Shown one piece after another: positions 37,401 through 48,015 of a stretch of 64,000 nt of DNA. The notes beneath the pieces were generated by a model. That model was not told where the DNA came from, made no database searches, and saw nothing but the letters and a program-made list of their open reading frames with translations. The position numbers and the translations under genes were made by a program. The stretch lies in the NCBI GenBank assembly GCA_024663395.1, contig JANFAH010000044.1:1-64000 (forward strand), given 5' to 3'. Within the stretch, counting starts at the first letter, position 1, and every line of letters begins with the position of its first letter. Source of the DNA: Pisolithus tinctorius (Eukaryota > Basidiomycota > Agaricomycetes > Boletales > Pisolithaceae).

Positions 37401-37639
37401 GGAGGTTTTGTCATTGGGTGTGGAGGAATACAACAGCTCCAATATACAGACTGCCATTTCAAAAGCTGTCAAGGCAGCTTTTCATGACCATGATGGTAAT
37501 ATGCATGATTTATGTGATGCTATTATCAAAATCATCATTGAGCATCGCATGTGTAAGTGGCTATTGTCACTATGTATGGAGTTGTTCATCTGATATGTTT
37601 TCAGCAAACAAGCTGTTGATGGAGTCAGAAGGCCAATAA
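34424..37639 (+). CDS. P-loop GTPase (G-domain) family protein, left copy
   Basis: A probable GTP-binding protein of a family that is multi-copy in Agaricomycetes; its cellular role is unknown. Supported exons: 34424-34538, 34592-34657, 34709-34890, 34945-34977, 35031-35203, 35252-35334, 35384-35587, 35639-35777 and 35823-35922. Tentative exons: 37047-37134, 37202-37552 and 37605-37639. Phases agree throughout and give 522 residues. The P-loop GRANAGKT is at about 92-99; a switch-II-like DSCGFE and the base-specificity motif TKVD follow. Downstream are STQQSSIALCVQYAV and LLKWFPN. A hydrophobic piece (ALTIFATHVPLQFLA) and a helix (DLCDAIIKIIIEHR) follow the ~1.1 kb intron-like repeat chain. 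An excellent 86-nt intron at 37,295-37,380 is not a multiple of three. Retained, it leaves the tail open; spliced, it gives an early stop. The C-terminal half is therefore uncertain. Confidence 0.7.
35923..37038 (+). repeat. Chain of intron-like units with 3-nt spacers; core of nine ~82-bp tandem repeats
   Basis: The core (36,065-36,799) holds nine units with starts at 36065, 36147, 36230, 36312, 36390, 36471, 36553, 36636 and 36718 (spacings 78-83 bp). Each begins GTGAGT, GTAAGT or GTGGGT and ends in a CAG or TCAG acceptor. Exactly 3 nt then precede the next donor. Diverged members with the same AG-3nt-GT junction lie at 36000, 36800, 36956 and 37039, and the exon 9 donor at 35923 starts the chain. 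The shared unit body reads roughly atttcatggcatgtttggct, then a CTCACTTGCACTC block, then a GGTGGCATGACAG end. It contains no CpG. The minus strand has a repetitive 152-codon frame, which I take as a by-product of the repeat. Confidence 0.85.
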
Positions 37640-39502
37640 AGTCTGTAGATGGTCAATAGAAAGAGTAGCATGTCTGGATATGGGACCATTACTTATCATC
37701 AATTTGCCAGGCATGCTCAATATTCAATCATCAGTGTGGTGTTGGTGTTTGTCACACACAAACATCATATCTGCCATTTCTCCACTGATGTGAATGATTG
37801 AAGTTTGGAACATTATGTTTACTTGTATACATTGTTGTGATGTAAAAATATGGAGTGTATGCAACTACAGAAATGTTCTGAAACAGTGGTGAATACCCCT
37901 ACCTGTAAGTACCCATGGCCATGACTATGGTTGTGTACAGGTTTTATGAAGTGTACATTTGTATTTGCTGCAGTCATGCTCATTGCTTGCCACATCTCAA
38001 CAAATGCAGCTTCAGGCTTCCACCATCAAGTGCACTCAACCCAGGGGCCTTAAATCACTCTGGAAAATATTCATGTGGTAGGGTTATAGCTTTTGAAGTT
38101 GTCAAGTGTTTGAAGACCAACTCATCAACCTTCTTACATCAGAGGCTGCATGCATAAGATTAGCTAGATAATCAGCATATGTCACAACCATGCACTCATG
38201 CCACATTCCCCATCACTCCACCCACCACTCTGCTGCCTGTTCCATCCACTCTGTGCTTACTCTGCCAATCCTCTGGCTCTGTGGTGCACCTCCACTTCAC
38301 ATGTTTGATAGACTTGGTTTGGACCCATCAGCAGTCTCTGTGGACCAGATTTCTGGGGGTCATGTGGTGAGATCTACTCAGGAGGTGATACTCTTTCTAG
38401 TGCTGCATGCCTAGGTACAACACACCACATGCACCTTGTGGGCTGAGGCCTAAACTGATGCCTCCCTACCTCTGTGGTTTGAGTTCTGTAGTGTCAATGC
38501 TACCCTGGAGGGGTTGTTTCCCTTTCTATCATTCTTTCTTGTCCTCTGTATGTTCTCCAACCCTTCATTCCTCTGTTGAAAAGATTTCACTTGAAAACTT
38601 ATCAGTCCCCATATATTGATTCCAATTCCAAGTACTGTATTGCCTCACTGCCCCCTGTAGAGTATAAAACTCTGTACAGTACTGTAATGACTAGTAGGCT
38701 TTTCACTTCTCTTGTTCACATGGGTGAGAGCAAACATCATCACCCTGCACCCACTACCACTCATGATTCCACTAACATACTATCACCACCCCAACAGATG
38801 GCAGTCAGCATACAATCATCACCAACCATGAAACTGTCATGACCATACCTTGACCCTGACTGGACTCAGCCTCACAGTCTTCCAGTCTGGTCTTGGCCTT
38901 GCCAATCACCTATCTCCAGATGGTCTAGCACAGTTAACACTGCTTTGCAGTGCATGTCATTTTGGTTGAGTTCTGCCTGGTCTTGTCCCCAGTCTGCCCT
39001 GTCCCAGTCTCCATTACATTAGTCATACCTTACTAATACTTGTCTTACCAATTGTCTTAGCAGTCTTTGCAAGACCAGCATTACCAGTCTCTGTACTATA
39101 GTCTGTGCCTGGTATATAAACCCATAGTTACTTGACTTGTAGTCTCCAGTCTGAAATCAACTAAGTTACTCTGATAATCCCACCTTGGCCTTGGACTTGG
39201 ACTGAAACCCACACAAGGGAATAGCACTGCATCATCAGTTGCTAAGTCCAATCAGTCCTCCCCTATGTACCCCTGCTACCCTTCTGACCCTGACCCCTTG
39301 GCCTTGCACCTGCTTTGGTCTCCAGTCTGGACTCAACGTGGACATCATGAACTTGACAGAAACTCCTAATGCATACATATGGAAACTGAGTTACCAGAAC
39401 AGCTGCCACTTTTGTTGGATCACAATGATCCAATCCCCACTTCATGTATATCTTCAATCCTCTTCATATTGTCAATACATCTCACAGCTGCAATTGTTAT
39501 GC
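37640..39502. other. Non-coding spacer between the two GTPase copies
   Basis: Lies in the CpG-depleted domain. Open frames are short, pyrimidine-rich and without motifs. It holds a cluster of CAGTCT words and a TATATAAA box (described separately). No transposase, integrase or reverse transcriptase fragment is recognisable. Confidence 0.5.
38875..39329. repeat. CAGTCT-rich cluster with TATA box, possible LTR remnant
   Basis: The word CAGTCT occurs eight times in about 450 bp, often inside a longer CTCCAGTCTG context. A TATATAAACCC box lies near 39,113. Regulatory-word clusters plus a TATA box are common in fungal LTRs. I could not define LTR ends, target-site duplications or an internal region, so this stays tentative. 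Confidence 0.35.
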
Positions 39503-40980
39503 TTAACTCTTTATGGCAAATTCAATACATAGTGCTATGCTGGACTGCTGTGTTGATATCAGAAGCATTTGTGAACTTTCTTCTTTCAGAGCATTTGCCA
39601 TACATTTCAGCAGGTCAGTACAATCTGCACCTTCTTGTTGCATCCCTGCAGTGCCCTTTGATTAGGTCTGCCACATATCATGGCTATGGTAGAGCACTTC
39701 CCTCTCAATGGCAGGAAGTTATGGGGTGGGAACCTCAACCTACTCAACCACTTTTTGACCTTTACCAGATCCTCATCCAACACCCTTTGTTCTGTAGCAG
39801 CAATCTCTTCATTCACCCCCAATTGTTGCTCCTCCATCTCCTGGATTGCCTCAACCTCCAAAGTGTTTGCCTTTGTCAACAACACTATTACTGGCACTAT
39901 GTAAACCCTCAATTCCACACCCATGCACATATCACAACATGGTATAGACATACCATGGCCTGTGTCACATTCATCAAAAAACTTCCTCTCAGCCATAGTG
40001 ATCATCCTGTGGCTCTCACTCAATGGAATGCAAAACCTAAGTCATCAATTCATGAGGAACACTCCACTCCACTTAGCACATCAATCATGGCATTCTTACC
40101 AGATAGCATGTATCTGTTTCTCCAGCTTGGGCATCTTGGCATGATCTATCACAAATTTCTTCATCATGTTGAACTGCTCCTCACTGACAGCTTCAAAACC
40201 ACAGGAATCATGAAACACATAGTGAGGATTACTCTTGAACACCAACTCATACTCAATCCTATGGTCCCCATGCTGAATACACATCAATTACAAGTTACAT
40301 GCAACCTTAGGACATAATCTTACCCTCAATGAACCTTGAACTGCACCAGCATCAACCTGAGCATATTCAAGTACTTTGAACAGGCATGAAGAATTACAGC
40401 ATGTTTCACATACCTTCCTTCCATTGCCATCAAAATTTCTGGTTGATCCATAGAGTTGCAGAGCCTCTGCAAGATGGTTGTTTTACCTGCATTTGCTCTG
40501 CCCATGACAAGGATACAAAAATGATCAATGTGATTGACATGCTCCCGAACTTGGGTGGGATTTAGGCAGTAAGTAGGAGCTGTCACTGGTCACTGATATT
40601 AGACTTTGCCTATCATCACAAGTAAAACACATGCCCTTGGGTATTCCTTCACTTGATAAAGGGGCATCATCCTCATCACCTTGGGGAAAATATGCACAAG
40701 TGGTAATGTCCATCAGCCCAGGAATAGAGACTTTCATAGAGGTTGCAGAAGAACTTGGACAGGTGGCTCCAGTAGGTGGAGAAACAGCAGTATCAGTAAC
40801 AACTGGTGCAGGAACATGATCATCTGCATTGCCTGCACAGAACAAGAACAAGTTACATGACACTGGTCAGTACAGGAATGCAACTTTTCCCCCTAACCAA
40901 TAGGGCACACCTGTTTGAGCAACCTCAGTGGGAATGACAACAGTTTGTGGAGCAACCACCCCACTGCTCAGAGGCTGCTG
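39503..40980 (-). pseudogene. P-loop GTPase family, right copy, frameshifted and C-terminally truncated
   Basis: Paralogue of the left GTPase gene, on the opposite strand. Exon-like segments: about 40980-40911, 40832-40680, 40579-40414, 40356-40324, 40272-40100, 40036-39954, 39896-39698 and 39645-39503. Three internal exons have exactly the same lengths as in the left copy (33, 173 and 83 nt), so intron positions are shared. Visible motifs are CILVMGRANAGKTTILQRLC, VFHDSCGFEA and VIVLLTKANT, then STQQSSIALCIEFAIKS-stop. Near 40,432-40,437 the T run after the PEI codons is one base short compared with the left copy, shifting the frame before the 33-nt exon. The 39698/39645 junction also fails to keep phase. 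It stops where the left copy has a splice donor, and no counterpart of the left C-terminal half follows. A sequencing error could explain one break but not both. Confidence 0.75.
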
Positions 40981-40981
40981 A

Positions 40982-41745
40982 CGATGCTTTTATGAGCAGC
41001 ATAAGGCGCTGAAAAACCAAGGAGCCATAAATGATACAGTAGTGAATAATCAACAACTGAAACAGAAAACTTCAAACGCCAGGCAGGCAGTGGGCAGTGA
41101 ACGATGATGAGAGACGAACGGGGAGGGCGTAGAACTGTTGACGCAGAATTTGTTGATCGATTATCAGTGCGCCTATTTGATAAGGCGTGCAAGGCCTAGC
41201 ATGGTGGTAGGGGGTGAATGCCGGATAACATTTGAGTCGACCCAAATTGAATGATCGAGTTCATTCCACCCACAGTAACCCGCTTACTTGTTCAGTGCGC
41301 CGACTGTCCGTATCCCGCCGCTGTGTTGGCACATTCTATGCTCCCCCCAGGGATATATCATTTACCAGACTGGACATGGCATGCCGCGATCGAGCACAGA
41401 CGCGAGATTCACAGCACCAGAGCTCGCACCCGAACGGCATTGTAATTTCAGTGTGAGAGATGTATTCGATCCAGTTTTAACTGCCAGACTGAGACCAAGG
41501 AAATCCAGGGGCAGAGATTGGAGAGAAAGGTGGCCGCAAATCACTGGGCATGAATGAAATCATAGCAAAAAAAGAAAAAAGAAACTTTTCCAGGAGATAC
41601 TTCCCACTTGTCAGACTCGGTCCGAGTCTATTGCATCCTAGCACGTCGCGCTCACATTCAAAGGTCGAAGACTCAGATCTTCAAGGATGATCGATAGTCC
41701 TTATGTAGGTACGTAACCAATGGACGCGTCAGCGGGACAGGGACC
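40982..41745. other. Intergenic region right of the CpG-depleted domain
   Basis: CpG returns to ordinary density. On the minus strand an ATGGCTCCT like the start of the left GTPase copy is visible near 41,020, followed within a few codons by a stop. It may be the remnant 5' exon of the right copy. Otherwise only short open frames. Confidence 0.45.
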
Positions 41746-42366
41746 ATGCCATTATGGGAAGTGACGTATGCCTCAGACTGTACACTCAGTTCTTATCCAC
41801 ATCCGAGATCTGTTGTACTTGCCCAAGAACCATCTATCGTCTTACCAAAATCGATGCCGATCACCGAATTTGCCTCTCTTCAATTCAAGGCTTCTCGTAG
41901 CCTTTCGGAACCCGCCATACTTGCACTGTTCCAAAAGCTCTTCGCATGGCAGTCGGAATGCTCTGGCTACCCGCTGCTTTTCTTCACAAACCCCAAAGCA
42001 CCCTCTGAAATCCACCTCATCACTGGGTGGGAAAGCGTCGAGGCACACGAGGCGTGGATAGCGGGCGAACGGAACCAGGAGCTGCTAAGGGTGTTTGCGC
42101 CATTCATCAACATCCTAGGCATGGTCCACTTGGATATGGACTTTGAACGCATCCCGAACGATGCAGAGTCTATTATTTGTCTGAAGTTCGGAGAGGGAGT
42201 CGGCGGTCAGGTTGAAAGAGAGACTGGAGGGCACTTGCATTGGGCGGTAGTCGGACAAAATTTGCAGGACGGTTGTCATGATGTATACATTTTTATGCAG
42301 CAGGATGGAACAGGGTTGGACATTGAACCCACCCTGCACATGGAACTGCAGAGAGTTCATTTGTAA
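41746..42366 (+). CDS. Small protein with antibiotic-biosynthesis-monooxygenase-like fold (dimeric alpha/beta barrel)
   Basis: A single open frame of 206 codons. From MPITEFASLQFKASRSLSEP (position 41854) it resembles fungal unknowns of the ABM/dimeric alpha-beta barrel type. PLLFFTNPKAPSEIHLITGW and AHEAWIAGERNQELLRVFA give the typical strand-helix pattern with a conserved Trp before the second helix, then LGMVHLDMDF. The 36 residues before MPITEF do not look conserved, so translation may start at 41854, although the ATG at 41746 has a better -3 base. The C-terminal 70 residues (after DFERIP) could form a second, degenerate barrel half. The enzymatic role is unknown; many relatives have no proven activity. 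It lies 275 bp upstream of the poly(A) polymerase gene, same strand. Confidence 0.65.
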   Translation: MPLWEVTYASDCTLSSYPHPRSVVLAQEPSIVLPKSMPITEFASLQFKASRSLSEPAILALFQKLFAWQSECSGYPLLFFTNPKAPSEIHLITGWESVEAHEAWIAGERNQELLRVFAPFINILGMVHLDMDFERIPNDAESIICLKFGEGVGGQVERETGGHLHWAVVGQNLQDGCHDVYIFMQQDGTGLDIEPTLHMELQRVHL

Positions 42367-42641
42367 AATGCAGGTTTTGGAGTTTCAAGGAGATATTTTG
42401 ACGGTACATAGCAGGGGACGTTACTTCTTTGCGAGCACATTATTACCTATGGCCAGGTCGGTGACCAATCCACATTGCCTTCGGGGAAGAAAGGTAGACG
42501 ACGAACAAAGTCATGAATAATAGTGGTGTACGGCAAGGTTTGTTGTGACGAGAAAAATATTGAAACACCACCCAGAACTGTGCATACCGAAAAAAGAACG
42601 AGCAAGTCACCCAACACGAGGCTGAAATCACTCCAACTGGG

Positions 42642-44860
42642 ATGCACGACGAACGATCCAGTCCTTCCAGTTCCTCTCGGAAATTACCACCAAGCAGTTC
42701 ACGGCGGGACCGTGACCACCAAAGAGAACGCAGAAGACGCAAGGAGTATGACAGTCGTCATACTCACTACCATGATCGGGACGATCCCCGGGCTCGTTCC
42801 TCTTCTCCTGTGGACAGGCCTTCCAAACGTGCACGAGTGGAGGGGAGCAACAAGGGAAAAGGAAAAGAGCCTATCCGAGATGATGATGAAATTGAACCGG
42901 GGGAGATCGAGGTCGGAAAGAAAATACAACACGGTATCGGGGACGACTTCATACCATTCGAGGTTGGCGAGGATGGGGGTACGGCAGACCAGCACGAACA
43001 ACTGGATGCACGCCAGAAGGGAAAGGGAGTGGAACGCGAATGGGATAAGGGAAAACTACTACATGAACATGATGGAGACAGCCGGAGCAGAGGTACCAAG
43101 AGGAAACACGATGACCTTTCCGACGACGACGGTCGTAACTATAAACGAACGTGGCCTGTGGCAAGGTCAGCTCCATGGGTCAACGATGTCGATTGGGACA
43201 GTTGTCATAATGTTGCAGAGTTGTAAGTTCGGCTTGACCACAATTCTATCCCATTCTCAAGTGGTACTGACAGGCTACATCGTGAAGTGGAAGCCTTCGT
43301 GAAATACATGTCGCCTACCCCTGTTGAAGACGAGGTTCGAACTCTCATTGTGTCACTGGTTTCAAGAGCAATCACATCCGCATTCCCTGACGCACGAATA
43401 TCGCCGTTTGGTAGCTACGAAACCAAACTATACCTTCCCGATGGGTGGGTAACCACGAACCATGGCCTCGACAAGCTCTGACATCCTATAGCGATATCGA
43501 CCTTGTAGTAGACTCAGAAAGCATGGCGCACAGCAACAAGGTTCATGTCTTATACGCCCTCGCGAATACCATCAAGCGAGCCGGAATCACCTCAAAATTC
43601 ACCGTCATCGCCAAAGCAAAAGTGCCCATCATCAAATTCGTCACGAATTACGGAAGAGTCAACGTAGACATAAGTATCAACCAGGGGAACGGTATTACTG
43701 CAGGCAAGGTCATCAACGGATTCCTACGATACATGGATGGTTGCGGGTCTGCATTGCGCAGTCTGGTATTGGTTGTAAAAGCGTTCCTCAATCAACGGGG
43801 GATGAACGAAGTTTACACGGGTGGTCTGGGAAGTTACAGCATAGTGTGCCTTGCTATAAGCTTCCTGCAGATGCACCCAAAAATCAGGAGAGGCGAAATA
43901 GATGCGGAGAAAAACCTTGGGATCCTTGTCATGGAATTTTTCGAGTTATTCGGCCGCTATTTCAACTATGAAGAGGTCGGAATATCCGTTAGGAATGGCG
44001 GCGGGTACTTCAGCAAGCGACAAAGGGGATGGTATGATTCAGTGAAAAGCAACCTCCTTTCCGTGGAAGACCCAATCGATCCTAGTGAGTACGCCTTGTC
44101 ATATTTCTTTTAGCTTCTCCTAAATTTTACTGCTTGAACAGCGAATGACATATCGAAGGGCTCGTATGGTATTGCTAAAGTACGACAGACGTTTGCTGGT
44201 GCCCATGAAATTATGCTGGCCAATGCATTTCATCAGGCCGGGATTCTCAACTCTCGTCGAGAACGACGCGATATTCCCTTGCGCCCGCACCGTGATCCTG
44301 GTGACCTGAGTATTCTGTCGAAGATCCTAGGTGTCACTCAGGAGGTACGTCGCGCACACTGATTAAAAACGTCGACCTAATGAGCTTCTTCCCAGACTAT
44401 CAACAATAGACGGCTCCTGCAAGAGGTCCACGATAGCAAAGTTCTGCACCACTTGCTTGGTATTTCCGATGCGCCCACCTACCGCCGCGAACCAGTCATT
44501 TTGGATTATGGCTTAGAGGAAGGTGACATGGACCTCAGCTCCGATGAAGATGGTGATGCAAAGCTTCGCAAGCCAAGTACACGACCCGATGATTCTGATG
44601 AAGATGGAAAATACCATATTCAAAGAAAGCGGCCGGCACACGGGCGCTCTAACACGCCCAATCACTTTAACTCTCTCACTGTTTATACCACCGATGATGA
44701 CGATGACGATGATGGGCATGGAGAAGATTCTGCAAACAAAGGAGGTCGTCAAAACAGTCTTGATGTGAAGCCTCCTTCGAAGCTTCCGCGAGAGAAACGT
44801 CGAGACTTCTGGTTGAACAAAGCAGACAGACAACAGTCGCAGGTGGACGACAGCAGTTAG
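42642..44860 (+). CDS. cid14: Non-canonical poly(A) RNA polymerase (Trf4/Cid14/PAPD5 type)
   Basis: Catalytic subunit type of TRAMP-like complexes, which add short A tails to aberrant nuclear RNA for exosome decay. Five exons: 42642-43222, 43274-43444, 43492-44084, 44142-44344 and 44396-44860; 670 residues. The first ~190 residues are charged and low-complexity (Arg/Ser/Asp/Lys), with basic clusters that may be nuclear signals. The nucleotidyltransferase core has GSYETKLYLPDGDIDLVV: catalytic Asp at 252 and 254 of the DxD, third Asp at about 310 in NVDISINQ. The central domain has LVLVVKAFLNQRGMNEVYTG and GGLGSYSIVCLAISFLQMHP, and the PAP-associated region has LGILVMEFFELFGRYFNY. The tail is acidic and Lys-rich. 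One intron lies between the Gly and the DxD of the active-site motif. Confidence 0.94.
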
Positions 44861-45272
44861 CCCATGGTGGGATGTATATACGGGCATTATTATGGTACCT
44901 TGATGTGTAGCCTACTTGTCTTCCACGCGTTTGTCTCTGTACCGTAATATATTGCGGCGAGGGCAAGAGTTTAGCGCCCTCTGCAGGACGCCTCAGCCAG
45001 TCGCCCTCACCGTTAGTCTGATTCCTCCAGCATCACTGCCAGACTCGCGCCCGTCTTTCTTTCCATCTTTAATTCACTTTGTCTATCGTTTCGAGGCCTC
45101 AAGTGTGCCTTTTCGACTTGCCTCCATTTACCCTCCGTTCCTGAGTTCCTTTTTTTCCACCACGAAGTCACCACCACTACGTGTTCCGCCCTGGCCGGCC
45201 TATTTCTTCTACTATTTCACCCCCAAATTCATTTTGTAAAACTCACCCCTTCATCGACGCCTGGACATTGCC
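44861..45272. other. Intergenic region before the Ser/Pro-rich gene
   Basis: About 410 bp between two plus-strand genes. The second half is pyrimidine-rich (ttccatc, tcctttttttcc), as expected upstream of fungal transcription starts. No other element seen. Confidence 0.5.
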
Positions 45273-48015
45273 ATGTAAGTGGGAAGGATCTAACCGTTTG
45301 CGTTCTACGCTAATCCTTGCCTAGGGCTTCTCGAGTACAAACGCCTCCAGTCAACCTCAAGGAGCGTATCGCGGCCCTCCAGCAACGCAATGTCTCTCCG
45401 AATCAACATTCGTCTACGATAGCCTCGAAAGGCCTTCCAACTACAGGAACAGGTACTCTGCGCGACAAAATTGCCAAATTTGAGGAGAAAGGTGGCATCC
45501 CTGTACCGAGGGGCAGTTTCGCGATGGGCGTACCACCTCCTTCGACAGATGGTGTAGCTGCGAAAAAACGTGGAGAGTTGTATGGTAATCGGATACAGGG
45601 ACTGGGTCGACCCAACGGGCCACCCGTGAGCAGATCTGGGTCACCGATGCCATTGGACGGCGACACCCCGAATCCTCGGAAAAGATGCATTTCGACAGGC
45701 GGCGCCCTTTCTAGTCCTCTAACGACCTTCAATTCTGGAGATTCTGTACCACCAGTCCCTAACAGTGCGACCCTTCACACGCCCCGTCGTAATTCGCTTG
45801 CCATCAACTTTGGCCTAGGGAGGCGTGCTGTAAGCACTGGATGTGCTGGTTCTCCTTCGGACGGCCTTGATTGGCCTTCACCGTCACCCTTACCACATCT
45901 TAGCTCGGCAGAGGAGCCAGATGATGTCGCCGCAGCAATTACTACCCCACTCGCATCACCGTCTCACCCTCTGGAGACCTCTGAAGTTCTATTTTCCGCG
46001 GGTTCTCCTTCAGACGCACTTGATTCTCCTTTACCGCCTTCCTTGCCCCGTCCTAGTCCAGCGGAAGAACCAGATGGTGTGGTTACTGCAGCAACCACTA
46101 CCCCACTCGCATCACCGTCTCTCCCTCTGGAGACCTCTGAAGTTCTGTTATCCGCAAGTTCTCTTTCGGACGCTCTTGATTCGCCTTCGCCGTCATCCTT
46201 GCCACGTCCTAGTCCAGCGGAAGATGATGTGATTACTACAGCCATCACCACCCAACTCACATCGTTGTCTCTCTCTCCGGAGACCGCTAAAGTTCTGGTT
46301 TCCGCTAAACTACCAACTTCTCACCATCAAGAAGAGGATGCGGAAGACAGTGCGGTAGAAGAAGAATTCGTGTCGTTCACGACAGAGCCGGAGCAGTCTA
46401 CTATGCCAGACGGAAGTACACCAACGCCGGATGTTGATGCAACGCTGTTGGATGACGAGTCGACCTCGAACCCCGTGTCTCCGGATACAAAGTCGACCTC
46501 TGATGCACTGCCGTTGAATTGCGAGTTGTCTTCGTCTCCCGCTATGGATGAGACAGTTGGGAAGCCGGACCCTTTGTTAGACGGGGGTGTTGTCACTCAG
46601 CCAATACATGCGGTTTCCCAGCCCTTTCCTTCATCTGAACCCCCGACTGCGCCCCCTGTGCTTCCCGCAGATTCTATCTCTTGTAGCCTGCCATCTACTA
46701 CCGAGGAGAAACCGGATACAGTTAGTAGCCCCGCGGCTTTGTGTACCGTTGCCGCAGTGGTTACCACAAACGTCTTCGAGGAACAACCAATTAGCACCAC
46801 CTCCGTCACAGCAATGGGCAGCAATGAGCAGGACAAAGCCCGCCTTCCGTCGCCCCTCCTGAAACCGAAGGTTACTCCTTCGGAAAAGAGGACGACTTTC
46901 AAAGCAGTCGTTCACCGTAAAGTTACGGAAACCCCTGCTGCCACTGCTCCTGCTTCCAGCCTTGCTGCTCCTCCAACACCACAGGTTCCGAAAGTGCGGC
47001 GTTCTGTAGTCACTAACGTTAATAATTCGCTATCCAACCAGGCACCTGGTGAATTGACTATACTCCTGGAAGAGGCAGCGCTGCTCGAATTGAAATTGAC
47101 AGGAGGGGACGCATCAGAGAATTTGGACCTTTCCTCACTGAAGACTCCCACAAGTGCGACTTTCCAGTCTGATCCTCGTTCCGAGTCGGCGACTACTCTG
47201 ACAGAGCAGAAGCTCGTTTCTCCTTTGCCGGACGCTGACTGCTTCTCTCGACTATCTATCTCGATCCCGGCGATCCGCGAGCCTGTCCTTGAGCCGGAAA
47301 TTCCGGAGATCCCAGAGGAAGATGAGGCCTCGGATGGCAAGAGTCTCGCGTCTACGACCTTCTCCCAGAGGTCACCTTCGCATAGAAAGTACCTGTCCAG
47401 TTTCCGCCGTCTTACAAATCGCCGATCTTCCGCGAACATGCCAGGGGCATACCCCCGTGACAGTATATCGTTGTCTTCTGAAGACTCTGCGTCGGTCGCC
47501 ACCCCACCTGACACTGGGAGTGGTCGGAATGGGAGTTTCGGCATCGCGTGGCCGAGTGTGTCTCCTAAGAGGGGAGCTGGAAGAGCTAGTTCATTCACTG
47601 AAAAGCTGTTCAATCGGAGTCGGACGAGGTCAAACGTGAGCAATCTCAGCGCGGCAGAGACAGGTATGGTTGATAGTGTCTATGTTTCACTCTCCAGCGA
47701 ACTTGACCCCTTCCAGATCGCAGTTCCCTGTATGAGACGCCGCAACGTAGCTTGAATATACCCTCTCCTGAAGTATCCCCTCCTGGGCGCCGTAGTGGCC
47801 AGGATGCAGGGCCAAGATCTGCAACTTGGGCTTCTCGTGATTCTTGCTCCGAGCTCTCGCCGACATCTCCGTCGAGTTTTTTTGATAAAGATATCTTTGA
47901 TGCCTTCCCATCTGTCCCACAGACTCTTCCTTCTGCTCCTCATCCACTCTTCGAGGTTGGTGATGTCGGAGTCGGCCGAGCCTCTACCCTACCTGTGAAG
48001 AGCCGGAAGTATTAG
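45273..48015 (+). CDS. Large Ser/Pro-rich unknown protein with internal 51-residue repeats
   Basis: Three exons: 45273-45274, 45325-47663 and 47717-48015; 879 residues. The start codon is split: exon 1 contributes only AT before a GTAAGT donor, and the G follows the CCTAG acceptor. The frame after that is MASRVQTPPVNLKERIAALQ. No named family recognised. The N-terminus has two short helical elements (LKERIAALQQRN and LRDKIAKFEEKGGIPVPRG) that look conserved. Residues about 175-327 contain three tandem copies of a 51-52-residue Ser/Pro repeat (LDSPSPSSLPRPSPAEE, then TTPLASPSLPLETSEVL). A basic Arg/Ser-rich section near 690-780 (HRKYLSSFRRLTNRR, RASSFTEKLFNRSRTR) resembles phosphorylated linkers. 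Mostly disordered; possibly a signalling or cell-polarity scaffold, but that is a guess. Confidence 0.8.

Larger units (their letters stand above)
35437..40981. other. CpG-depleted domain with sharp edges
   Basis: Reading line by line, I find only three CpG (near 37546, 39339 and 40545) in about 5.5 kb, while TpG and CpA are abundant. DNA on both sides is CpG-rich. On the left, CpG density already drops after about 35,200, at intron 5 of the left GTPase gene (two CpG remain at 35388 and 35436). On the right it returns abruptly at 40,982, close to the likely start of the right GTPase copy. This pattern is what deamination of methylated CpG produces in repeats. Confidence 0.85.

Noticed and set aside
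42523..43302. 259-codon plus frame overlapping the first exon of the poly(A) polymerase
   Set aside because: It is a shifted frame through a charged low-complexity exon; only the frame starting at 42642 joins in phase to the nucleotidyltransferase core.
44513..44887. Antisense frames over the poly(A) polymerase tail and similar frames opposite other genes
   Set aside because: These are mirror frames of GC-rich coding exons; the sense strand carries the conserved protein.
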